Below, in pieces: positions 42,724 through 51,062 of a DNA stretch of 64,000 bases. The DNA is from Desulfovibrio aminophilus DSM 12254 (GTDB taxonomy: Bacteria > Desulfobacterota > Desulfovibrionia > Desulfovibrionales > Desulfovibrionaceae). The stretch covers positions 62,001-126,000 of the forward strand of contig NZ_AUMA01000006.1 of NCBI RefSeq assembly GCF_000422565.1. The letters run 5' to 3'. Each line of letters starts with the position of its first letter. The stretch's first letter is position 1. A program made the translations under genes and the position numbers. The notes beneath the pieces were generated by a model, which was not told where the DNA came from, made no database searches, and was given only the letters and a program-made list of their open reading frames with translations.

Positions 42724-45700
42724 TGGATGGACAATTGGACTACCCCAAGGAACTCACTGAATTTCTGGAGGGCGGCAGGACCGGCCTGCGCGTCTTCAAA
42801 AGCGGTTCGGCCTCCCAGGCCCTGGCGGCCCAGGCCCTCATGGCCCGGGGCCGGAGCGTGGTTCTGGTTTCCTCCGGCGCGCGGGAGCACCGGGAACTGG
42901 CCGCCTTGTTGCGTCTGTTCCTGGAATGCGGCCGCCGACCCGGCCAGGAGCCGGACGAGGACGCCCTCGTTCCCTGGGAACGCCCCTGGACCGAACTGCC
43001 GCCCTATCTGCCCAAGCGCTCGGAACCCGACGAATGGGCCGCGCGCTGGGCCGCGCTCTATTCCTTGGCCTACGGCTCCACGCCCCGGGCAGTGTTGCTT
43101 ACGGCGGACAACCTCCTGCCGCGCTGGCCGCGGCCGGACTTGCTGCGGGCCAACAACCTGACCCTGACCCGGGGTGACGAGATGTCGCCGGAGCTGATCC
43201 GCGAACAAGCCGCGCTCTGGGGCTACGTCTCTCGGCCTCTGGTGGGCGCGCCCGGCGAACTGGCCGTGCGCGGCGACATCCTGGACATCTACGCCCCAGG
43301 CTACGGCCTGCCGCTGCGCCTGGAGTTCTTCGGCGACACCCTGGAAGGTGTGCGGCTTTTCGACCCCTCCAGCCAACGTTCGCGCGCCGAACTGGCCGAG
43401 GCCGTGATTCTGCCCGTGGCGCCGGGGCTGTATTCCGGTGAACACGGCCAGTCCGCCCGCGCCTGGTGGCGCAAGCTCAAGACCACGGGTGAAATGGGCC
43501 CGGCCGAGGAGCAGGCCTTGCTGGAGGGGGCGGAGCGGGTGGACGGGCAGGTCTGGCCCGGCCTGTTCTGGTCCGACGCCGTTGGCATCGAGGCTCACCT
43601 TCCGCCGGATGCGGTCTGGATTCTCTCCTCGGCCACGGATCTGCGCGCCCGGCTGGAAGAGCACGTCTTTTCCTGGCGGGAGTTTCTGCGCCGCGAGACC
43701 GAGGCCACCGGCCGCCGCTGGCCCGTGCGCTTCCTGCTGCGGCCCGAGGAGACGGCGCGGCAGGCCTATCTGCACAAACCCCAGCTCGTGTTTGAAGACC
43801 TAACCCTGGGCCGGGACCGCGACGGGGCGGAACTCCCAGAGCAAGCGGTGAACGCCTTCGCGGACCTCTTCTGGAAGCCCGAGGAACAGCGCCGCCCCTG
43901 GACCGCGCTGGTGAACGGACTCAAGGGCTGGGCGCGGAGTCGCCGCCAGACGATCCTTTCATTCCGTTCCGAGCGTTCGCGCCGCAAATTCCTGACCCTG
44001 GCCGCCCAGGACGAACTGCCGTTGTCCATGGAGTATTCGCCGGAGGCGCGCGGGCTGTTCGCCCTGGTTTCGCCGTTGAAGAAGGGGTTCGACCTGACCT
44101 GGGCCGACCTGCTCGTCCTGGCCGAGGACGTGCTTCAGCCGGAACCCGCGGCTGAGGGACGGCGGGCCTCCAGGGACAAACCCTTCGAGGGGCTGGACCG
44201 CTACGACGATCTCATGGAGGGCGACCTGCTCGTGCACCGGGATTACGGACTGGCTCGCTTCGGCGGACTGCACCGGCTCTCCGTGGGCGAGGCGGCCAAC
44301 GACTATCTTTTGCTCTTTTTCGACAAGGACGACCGGCTCTACCTGCCCGTGGACCGGTTGAACCTCGTGCAGCGCTTCAAGGGGCCCGAGGGCGCGTCTC
44401 CGGCCCTGGACAAGCTCGGCGGGGCGCGTTGGCGTAGCGCCACGGAGCGGGCCCGCAAGGCCATCGAGAAGATCGCGGCCGAGCTGGTGGAGATGTACGC
44501 CTTCCGCCGCGTGGCCAAGGGCTTCCGTTACGGGCCGCCTTCCGAATTGTACTGGGAGTTCGAAACCACCTTCGGTTTCGAGGAAACTCCGGACCAGGCC
44601 CGGGCCGTGTCCGACGTCTTCGCCGACATGGAGAAGCCCGAGCCCATGGATCGCCTCATCTGCGGCGACGTTGGCTTCGGCAAGACCGAGGTGGCCCTGC
44701 GCGCGGCCTTCCGGGCCGTGCTCGAAGGGCGTCAGGTGGCCTTGCTCTGCCCGACCACGGTCCTAGCCGAGCAGCATTACCAGACCTTTCTCAAGCGCAT
44801 GGAGAGCTTTCCGATCCGGGTCGCCATGCTCAGCCGCTTCGTGCCCAAGGACCGGCAGAAGGCCGTGGTCTCGGCCACGACCAGGGGCGAGGTCGACATC
44901 CTCATCGGAACGCACCGTCTGCTTTCCCAGGACGTGTCCTTTCCCCGCCTGGGCCTGCTCATTCTTGACGAGGAGCAGCGCTTCGGGGTCAAGCACAAGG
45001 AAAGACTCAAGCACTACCGCAAGAACATCGACGTGCTCACGCTCACGGCCACGCCCATTCCACGTACGCTCCAGCTTTCGCTCTCGGGCCTGCGCGGGCT
45101 GTCGGTCATCGAAACCCCGCCGCCGGAGCGCAAAGCCGTGGAAACCGCCCTGGTGGAGCGCGACGACACCTTTCTGGGCAACGTGCTGAAGCGGGAACTG
45201 GCGCGTGGCGGGCAGGTCTTCTGGGTCTACAACCGGGTCCAGGGGCTGGAACGTGTGGCCGAGTACGTGCGGAAGCTCGCGCCAGAAGCCCGCGTGGGCA
45301 TGGCCCACGGCCAGATGTCCGAAAAGGGCCTGGAAGAGGCCATGCACCGCTTTTGGCACGGCGAGATGGACGTCCTGGTCTGCACGGCCATCGTCGAGTC
45401 CGGGCTGGACTTCCCCAACGCCAACACGCTCATCGTGGATCAGGCCCAGATGTTCGGCCTGGGCCAGCTCTACCAGTTGCGCGGGCGTGTGGGGCGCAGT
45501 GAGCGGCAGGCCTATGCCTTCTTCGTGGTGCCTTCGGTGGATGGGCTGCCCGAGCAGTCGCGACGGCGCTTGCGGATCATCCTGGACCTGGATTATCTCG
45601 GAGCGGGATTCAAGGTGGCCATGGAGGACCTGCGTCTGCGCGGGACCGGGAACATCCTGGGCGAGGCCCAGTCCGGCCAGATCGGCCGCGTGGGGCTGGA

Positions 45701-46241
45701 CTTGTTTCTGGAAATGCTGGAAGAAGAGGTGCGCAGGCTGCGCGGCGAATCCCGCCGCCAGGTCACGGACCCGGAACTGACCTTCGTCTTCGAGGCGCAC
45801 ATCCCCGGCGACTACATGCAGGAGTCCCGGGAACGGCTGAGCTACTACAAGGCGTTGTCCTCGGCCAACACCGAGACGGCGCTCAAGGAGCTGGAAGCCG
45901 AAATCCGCGATCGGTTCGGGCCCCTGCCCGAGGCTCTGGAGAACTTCCTGGCCGTGCTGCACCTCAAGCGCACCCTGTCGCGGTTGCAGGTGGTGCGGGC
46001 CGAACTGACGCCCACCCGGGCCGTATTGTCCTTCGGCCCTGACAACGACGCGGTGTCGCCGGCGGATCTGGTGGCCTGGGTCGCGGCCCGGCCTGACCGG
46101 GCCAAGCTGTTGCCGCCGGGCAAGTTGGAGATCCGGGCCGCCGGAAACGGAGCGGTCCGGGAGAACATCGTCGCCCTCAACCGTGAGCTGGACGGCCTGC
46201 TCGGCCGCGAGGCCGGGACGACCACGGAACGGACCGGATGA
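42723..46241 (+). CDS. mfd: Transcription-repair coupling factor
   Basis: Mfd removes RNA polymerase stalled at lesions and recruits UvrA. The protein is about 1170 residues. UvrB-like N-terminal modules come first (VFKSGSASQALAAQAL, then DILDIYAPGYGLPLRLEFFGD). Then come the RNAP-interacting domain (LVHRDYGLARFGGLH, ending DKDDRLYLPVDRLNLVQRF), RecG-like motor motifs (CGDVGFGKTEVALRAAF, LDEEQRFGVKHKERL, TATPIPRTLQ, then RGRVGRSERQAYAF) and the C-terminal TRCF domain. ATG 42672 opens the frame, but its first 17 codons are the cheW terminator hairpin. I therefore prefer TTG 42723 or TTG 42735; the N-terminus of the family fits LDYPKELTEF. Confidence 0.92.
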   Translation: MDGQLDYPKELTEFLEGGRTGLRVFKSGSASQALAAQALMARGRSVVLVSSGAREHRELAALLRLFLECGRRPGQEPDEDALVPWERPWTELPPYLPKRSEPDEWAARWAALYSLAYGSTPRAVLLTADNLLPRWPRPDLLRANNLTLTRGDEMSPELIREQAALWGYVSRPLVGAPGELAVRGDILDIYAPGYGLPLRLEFFGDTLEGVRLFDPSSQRSRAELAEAVILPVAPGLYSGEHGQSARAWWRKLKTTGEMGPAEEQALLEGAERVDGQVWPGLFWSDAVGIEAHLPPDAVWILSSATDLRARLEEHVFSWREFLRRETEATGRRWPVRFLLRPEETARQAYLHKPQLVFEDLTLGRDRDGAELPEQAVNAFADLFWKPEEQRRPWTALVNGLKGWARSRRQTILSFRSERSRRKFLTLAAQDELPLSMEYSPEARGLFALVSPLKKGFDLTWADLLVLAEDVLQPEPAAEGRRASRDKPFEGLDRYDDLMEGDLLVHRDYGLARFGGLHRLSVGEAANDYLLLFFDKDDRLYLPVDRLNLVQRFKGPEGASPALDKLGGARWRSATERARKAIEKIAAELVEMYAFRRVAKGFRYGPPSELYWEFETTFGFEETPDQARAVSDVFADMEKPEPMDRLICGDVGFGKTEVALRAAFRAVLEGRQVALLCPTTVLAEQHYQTFLKRMESFPIRVAMLSRFVPKDRQKAVVSATTRGEVDILIGTHRLLSQDVSFPRLGLLILDEEQRFGVKHKERLKHYRKNIDVLTLTATPIPRTLQLSLSGLRGLSVIETPPPERKAVETALVERDDTFLGNVLKRELARGGQVFWVYNRVQGLERVAEYVRKLAPEARVGMAHGQMSEKGLEEAMHRFWHGEMDVLVCTAIVESGLDFPNANTLIVDQAQMFGLGQLYQLRGRVGRSERQAYAFFVVPSVDGLPEQSRRRLRIILDLDYLGAGFKVAMEDLRLRGTGNILGEAQSGQIGRVGLDLFLEMLEEEVRRLRGESRRQVTDPELTFVFEAHIPGDYMQESRERLSYYKALSSANTETALKELEAEIRDRFGPLPEALENFLAVLHLKRTLSRLQVVRAELTPTRAVLSFGPDNDAVSPADLVAWVAARPDRAKLLPPGKLEIRAAGNGAVRENIVALNRELDGLLGREAGTTTERTG

Positions 46242-47374
46242 AACGACTGCTTCCCCTCATCGCCATGTGTCTGCTGCTGACGGCCTGCGCCTCCTCCTCC
46301 GACGAGGAGACGGGGGTGGTGGCCCGCGTGGACGGGCGCCCGATCTATCTGAGCCAACTCGAGTTCCAGCACGACATGATGCACCTGGAGATCGCCGCCT
46401 CCGCGCCCAGCGTGGCGACGCTGCGCAAGGAGTACGGCGAGGTGCTGGGCCAGCTCGTCATGCTGGAGCTGGTGGCCGCCGAGATGGAGTCGCGTGACCT
46501 GCAACCCACGGACGATGAAGTGCGCGAGGCCGAGGCCAAAATCCGCGCTGATTACCCTCCCGGCGCCTTCGAGCAGATCCTTGTTGAGGAGTATATCGAC
46601 CTGGACTCCTGGCGGCGGCAACTGCGGGCCCACCTGACCCTGGAACGGTTTTTCCAGCAGGTGCTGCGGCCGCAGGTACGCATCGAATTTTCCGAGGCCG
46701 AGGACTATTACCGCAACCATCCGCAGGAGTTTTCCCTGCCGCCGCGTGTGCGTCTGGCCCTGATCCTCGCCCCGGAGCGGGACACGGTGGAGAAGGCCCT
46801 TGAGGAGTACCGGCGGAAGCGCGATGCGGAAGCCCTGGTGGCGAATCAGGGACCGGCCACGGTGCGCGAACTGACCATGCGCGATGGGCAGATGCCGGAC
46901 CAGTGGCGCGACGCCCTGGCCAAGCTTCAGCCGGGGCAGAACACCTCCATTCTGCATGACGATTCCGGTTACAAGAGCTTGGTGCTTCTGGAGCGGCTGC
47001 CCGCCTCGGTGCTCTCCGCTCCACAGGCCTATCCGCTCATCGAGCAGGCGCTGGCCGAGGTCAAGCTCCAGGACGCCTTCGAGAAATGGCTTTCCGCGAA
47101 GCTCATCGCGGCGAAGATCGCGGTCAGCGCGCACCTGTTGCCCAAGGTGGCCGGCCAAGGGGGCGAGGACCGCAAGACCCTGGGCGCCGAGATGGAACTG
47201 CTCGACGACAAGGAGCAGGGGGGCGAGGGGCTCGCGACGGCGACTGGAGAGAGGGAGCAGCCCGGCGACGGCGTGGTCATGGAGCCCTCCGAGGATCAGG
47301 AGGTGGACCAGGGCGATCTGGAGGAATCCTCGCCGGACGCCGCGTCCGTGTCGAAACCGGCGGGAAGGAAGTAG
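46238..47374 (+). CDS. SurA-N-terminal-like lipoprotein (parvulin-related periplasmic chaperone)
   Basis: This 378-residue protein has a lipoprotein signal (LIAMCLLLTACASSS, lipobox LTAC), then a SurA_N-like helical chaperone region (VVARVDGRPIYLSQLEFQHDMM) and a weakly conserved parvulin-like domain (RVRLALILAPERD, then LAKLQPGQNTSILHDDSGYKSLVLLER). The last 70 residues are acidic and low complexity. It probably aids outer-membrane protein folding. It overlaps the mfd stop by 4 bases and is followed by a second SurA-like gene. No Asp follows the lipobox Cys, which favours outer-membrane sorting. Confidence 0.82.
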   Translation: MKRLLPLIAMCLLLTACASSSDEETGVVARVDGRPIYLSQLEFQHDMMHLEIAASAPSVATLRKEYGEVLGQLVMLELVAAEMESRDLQPTDDEVREAEAKIRADYPPGAFEQILVEEYIDLDSWRRQLRAHLTLERFFQQVLRPQVRIEFSEAEDYYRNHPQEFSLPPRVRLALILAPERDTVEKALEEYRRKRDAEALVANQGPATVRELTMRDGQMPDQWRDALAKLQPGQNTSILHDDSGYKSLVLLERLPASVLSAPQAYPLIEQALAEVKLQDAFEKWLSAKLIAAKIAVSAHLLPKVAGQGGEDRKTLGAEMELLDDKEQGGEGLATATGEREQPGDGVVMEPSEDQEVDQGDLEESSPDAASVSKPAGRK

Positions 47375-47501
47375 CCCCGGCTGGCGGCGGGCCTCGCCCG
47401 GCGTTGCAACCCGGGGACAAAGAGACTACAGTGAACGGGCTTTTCCGCAAACCGCCGGACGGCCCGTTTCCGGCGGGCGCGGCACGACAAGGAGCCGAAT
47501 C

Positions 47502-48437
47502 TTGATCAGACGCTTTTCCGTTCCGGCGGCCATCCTGCTCTTTCTGTCCGTCTTCCTGGGCGCCTCCACGGCCCGTGCCGCCGAGTTCGTGGCGGATCGC
47601 ATCGTGGCCGTGGCCAACGGGAGCATCATCACCGACTTCGACCTGAAACAGCAGGTCAAGATGGCCATCGAGGGCGGCTACGCCAATCCGGCCAACGCCG
47701 AGGAGATGCACGCCCTGCGCCGCCAGATCATCGACCAGATGATCATGGACATCCTTCTGGAGCAGGAGGCGGGGCGTTACGGAATCAAGGTTTCCGACGC
47801 CGACGTACGGGCCTCGATCAACGGGATCATGGAAAAGACCGGCATGAACGAGGAGCAACTGCGCAAGGAATTGGTCGTTCAGGGTCTGAGTTGGGAGAAG
47901 TTCTTTGAGAACAAACGATTGGAGATCAAAAAACGTCAGTTGGTGAGCGGTCTGGTCAAGGTCGTCGTCAGCGAGGACGAGGTGCGCGAGGCGTTCGAGG
48001 CCAGGCACGGCAAGAGCGCCGAAGGCGAATATCTGCATTTGCGGCTGATCGTCCTGCCCGAGGGCATGACCGCCGCCGCTGTCCGCCAGGAGATCGATTC
48101 CGGCAAGCTGACCTTCGCCAAGGCGGCGACCCTCTATTCCCAGGGCCCTGGAGCGGAGCATGGCGGTGATCTGGGTGTGGTCGCCCGCAAGGATTTGGCT
48201 CCGGACTGGCGCAACGCGTTGGAGGGCGTGGCCGTGGGCGGTGTGAGCAAGCCGTTCAAGGCTCAGGGGTTTGACGCCCTGCTCATGATCGACTCCCTGG
48301 CCGAGGCGCCGCAGGGTGACTTCGAGCAGGAGAAGGAAAATCTCTACGAAGATCTCTACAACAAGAAGATGGAAACGTTCCTTAAGGAATATCTGGACAA
48401 ACTGCGCGAAAAGGCCGTCATCGAGTATCGGGACTAG
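47502..48437 (+). CDS. SurA-like periplasmic peptidyl-prolyl isomerase/chaperone
   Basis: The product is 311 residues: a signal peptide (AAILLFLSVFLGAS, cleavage likely after ARA), a SurA_N region (EFVADRIVAVANGSIITDFDLKQQ), and a single parvulin domain (YLHLRLIVLPEG to GGDLGVVARKDLAPDW to LEGVAVGGVSKPFKAQGFDALLMID). E. coli SurA is about 430 residues with two parvulin domains, so this is a one-domain form. The start is TTG 47502, with AAGGAG eight bases upstream; there is no ATG or GTG near the signal peptide. The 127 bases before it hold no clear terminator. Confidence 0.86.
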   Translation: MIRRFSVPAAILLFLSVFLGASTARAAEFVADRIVAVANGSIITDFDLKQQVKMAIEGGYANPANAEEMHALRRQIIDQMIMDILLEQEAGRYGIKVSDADVRASINGIMEKTGMNEEQLRKELVVQGLSWEKFFENKRLEIKKRQLVSGLVKVVVSEDEVREAFEARHGKSAEGEYLHLRLIVLPEGMTAAAVRQEIDSGKLTFAKAATLYSQGPGAEHGGDLGVVARKDLAPDWRNALEGVAVGGVSKPFKAQGFDALLMIDSLAEAPQGDFEQEKENLYEDLYNKKMETFLKEYLDKLREKAVIEYRD

Positions 48438-48461
48438 GCCCGCCGATTCATGGAGAAAAGC

Positions 48462-49352
48462 ATGACCTTGAAGGAACTGGGAGAGCTGTTGCGCGCCGAG
48501 CGTGAGCGCAAGAGCCTGTCCCTGAAGCAGGTGATGGAGTCCACCAAGATCAGCCGCCGCATTCTCGTGGCGCTGGAGGAGGGAGACCGCAAGAACCTGC
48601 CGCATCCCGTATACGCCAAGGGTTTTGTCCGCAATTACGCGCGCATTCTGGGACTCGACGATACCGAACTGGCCGCCGTCATCGATCAGGAATTTGATCT
48701 GGCCGAGGAAGAGGAGCGCGTCTACAATCGTCCCGCGACCCCTCGGGCCCCCGTGACGCCTCCGGCCACCGGGAGCGGCCGCCGCGTCTGGCCCACCGTT
48801 CTGCTCATCGTCGTGCTCGTGCTGGTCCTGGTCTCCATGGTCGTCTATTTGCAACGGCGCGGAACCCTGAACCTGGGTGGAAGCGCGCCTGCGACGACGG
48901 CCGAACCCTCGGCCCCGGCGGAGACCCCTCCCGCCGAGCCTGAACAGGCTGCGGAACAGGCTGCCGTGCCCGCGCCCGTAGCGGCTCCCGCACCGCCCCC
49001 CGTCCACGCGCCGGAGAGCGCACCCGCTCCCGTTGCGGCCGCGGCACCGGCCGAGGCTCCCAAAGAGGCGCCCTCTGTCTCGGAGCAGGTCAAGCCCGCC
49101 CCGGCGAAGCCCGGTGTGAAGGCCGTGTCCATCACGGCCAAGCCCGGCCAGATGTGCTGGATGGAGGTCTCCGTGGATGGTCGGGAAAAGAAGGAATACT
49201 TCATCCGTAGCGGCGAGGCCGTGAATCTCGAGTATTCCGACAAGCTCTGGGTTCGCCTCGGCAACGTGGGCGGCGTGACCGTGACGCACAATGGCAAGGC
49301 CGTGGCCACGGACGGGGCCGGCTGGAGCGTCAAGACGCTGACCTTCCCCTAG
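48462..49352 (+). CDS. RodZ-like helix-turn-helix membrane protein
   Basis: A 296-residue protein with the RodZ layout: a cytoplasmic HTH (LGELLRAERERKSLSLKQVMESTKISRRILVALEEGD), one membrane helix (near residues 108-127, VLLIVVLVLVLVSMVVYL), a long Ala/Pro linker and a C-terminal DUF4115 beta domain (MCWMEVSVDGREKKEYFIRSGEAVNLEY). RodZ ties MreB to the envelope in rod-shaped cells. ATG 48462 is preferred because GGAGAAAAGC precedes it; ATG 48450 is also in frame. Confidence 0.87.
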   Translation: MTLKELGELLRAERERKSLSLKQVMESTKISRRILVALEEGDRKNLPHPVYAKGFVRNYARILGLDDTELAAVIDQEFDLAEEEERVYNRPATPRAPVTPPATGSGRRVWPTVLLIVVLVLVLVSMVVYLQRRGTLNLGGSAPATTAEPSAPAETPPAEPEQAAEQAAVPAPVAAPAPPPVHAPESAPAPVAAAAPAEAPKEAPSVSEQVKPAPAKPGVKAVSITAKPGQMCWMEVSVDGREKKEYFIRSGEAVNLEYSDKLWVRLGNVGGVTVTHNGKAVATDGAGWSVKTLTFP

Positions 49353-49403
49353 ACCGGAGGCCCGGCGGCTGGACCGGTCGTTTCCGACTCTCGGCGAGGA
49401 TGC

Positions 49404-50153
49404 ATGGAGTTCACCGAAAAGGCCCTGGTGCTCAAGGTCGGGCGTTTTCGGGAGAACGATGCCTGGGTGCGTTGTCTTGGTCCCGGCCATGGAGTCTTCA
49501 CGGCCTTCGCCTTTGGGGCCGCCCGCAGTCGCCGGCGGTTCTGCGGTTGCCTGGATACCCTGAATCTGGTGCTCTTCCAAGTCGGATCGAGTAAACGCGG
49601 AGCCTACCTGACCTTGGAGGAGGGAACGCTTCTCCACGGGTTTCCAGCGCTTAAGGCCGAATCTTCGCGTCTGGGAATGGCCGTCAATTGCCTGAAGTTC
49701 GCGGAAGCGGTGGAGGCTGGACCGGCCGGAGCCAAGGCTGCCTTCGAGCTGCTGCTTGACAGTCTTCAGGTTCTGGAGGAAAGCTCCGAACCTCCGACGG
49801 ATGTTTTTCCGCTGTTTTTCCGGGCCAAGACCGCCTTTGAGCAGGGCTTCGGTCCGGACTTCTCCGCCTGCCACGTCTGCGGCAAACCAGCCGAGGAGAT
49901 GGAGAGCGGTTTCTTCGTCGTGGAAAAGGGGCGTCTGAGCTGCGCCGCCTGTCGTCCGACCGTAGGGCTCTGTCTGCCCGCCTCGGCGGGAACGGCGCTG
50001 ACCCTGGACCGCCTGGGGCGAAGCCGTCCGGCGGAATGGGCGCGCCTGGACATGGGCGGTCTGGTGCGGCGGCAGTGTTACGAGATCATCGAGCGGTTCG
50101 TGGCCTATCACCTGGGGTTGACCTGGGACGGGGGCCGGTTCCGCAAGGTCTAG
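49404..50153 (+). CDS. recO: DNA repair protein RecO
   Basis: A 249-residue recombination mediator acting with RecF/RecR to load RecA. It has an N-terminal OB-fold ([36 protein letters not shown]), a helical centre and a zinc site of four Cys ([11 protein letters not shown], then CAACRP). GARRS is replaced by GAARS. Ribosome site GGCGAGGATGC. It follows the RodZ-like gene by 51 bases and is followed by glyQ 22 bases later. Confidence 0.93.
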   Translation: MEFTEKALVLKVGRFRENDAWVRCLGPGHGVFTAFAFGAARSRRRFCGCLDTLNLVLFQVGSSKRGAYLTLEEGTLLHGFPALKAESSRLGMAVNCLKFAEAVEAGPAGAKAAFELLLDSLQVLEESSEPPTDVFPLFFRAKTAFEQGFGPDFSACHVCGKPAEEMESGFFVVEKGRLSCAACRPTVGLCLPASAGTALTLDRLGRSRPAEWARLDMGGLVRRQCYEIIERFVAYHLGLTWDGGRFRKV

Positions 50154-50175
50154 ATCAACGGATGGAGAGAAACGG

Positions 50176-51060
50176 ATGCATTTTCAGGACATGATCCTCA
50201 ACCTGCAACGGTTCTGGGCCGAATACGGCTGCGTGTTGGCCCAGCCTGTGGACATCGAGGTGGGGGCCGGCACCTTCAATCCCTCCACCTTCTTCCGGGT
50301 CATCGGCCCCGAGCCGTGGAACGTGGCCTATGTGGAGCCCTCCCGGCGACCCACCGACGGCCGCTACGGCGAGAACCCCAACAGGCTTCAGCACTATTTC
50401 CAGTTCCAGGTCGTGCTCAAACCTTCGCCCGCCGACGTGCAGGACGTTTACCTGAAGAGTCTGTCGGTGCTCGGCATCGATGCCGCGAAGCACGACATCC
50501 GCTTCGTGGAGGACGACTGGGAGTCCCCGACCCTGGGCGCCTGGGGCCTGGGCTGGGAGGTCTGGCTCAACGGCATGGAGGTGACGCAGTTCACTTATTT
50601 CCAGCAGGTGGGCGGCATCGACCTCGCGCCCGTGAGCGTGGAGATCACCTACGGCCTTGAGCGCCTAGCCATGTATCTCCAGGAGAAGGAGTCGGTCTAC
50701 GACCTGTCCTGGAACGGAAGTGTGACCTATGGCGAAGTGTACCACCGCAACGAGGTGGAGCAGTCCACCTACAACTTCGAGCAGAGCGACCCCAAGATGC
50801 TCCTCTCCCTGTTCAACATGTACGAGGCCGAGAGCAAGCGGCTCTGCGCCGAGAAGCTTCCCTGGCCCGCCTATGACTACTGTCTGAAGTGTTCGCACAC
50901 CTTCAACCTCTTGGACGCCCGGGGGGCCATCTCCATCACCGAGCGCACGGCCTACATCGGCCGGGTGCGTGTCCTGGCCTCGGCCATCGCCGCGCTTTAT
51001 GCGGCCCAGCGCGAGGAGATGGGGTATCCCATGCTCCGTCATGCCGAGGGGAGGGCCTAG
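50176..51060 (+). CDS. glyQ: Glycyl-tRNA synthetase alpha chain
   Basis: A 294-residue catalytic subunit of the tetrameric bacterial-type enzyme. Visible segments are [57 protein letters not shown] and [13 protein letters not shown] (class II motif 3). Ribosome site GGAGAG. It is separated from glyS by 2 bases. Confidence 0.97.
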   Translation: MHFQDMILNLQRFWAEYGCVLAQPVDIEVGAGTFNPSTFFRVIGPEPWNVAYVEPSRRPTDGRYGENPNRLQHYFQFQVVLKPSPADVQDVYLKSLSVLGIDAAKHDIRFVEDDWESPTLGAWGLGWEVWLNGMEVTQFTYFQQVGGIDLAPVSVEITYGLERLAMYLQEKESVYDLSWNGSVTYGEVYHRNEVEQSTYNFEQSDPKMLLSLFNMYEAESKRLCAEKLPWPAYDYCLKCSHTFNLLDARGAISITERTAYIGRVRVLASAIAALYAAQREEMGYPMLRHAEGRA

Positions 51061-51062
51061 CC

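Noticed and set aside
47277-50111. A minus-strand open frame of about 940 codons opposite the SurA-like, RodZ-like and recO genes
   Set aside because: Shadow of real genes; low-complexity His/Gly/Leu composition and no ribosome site or domain.
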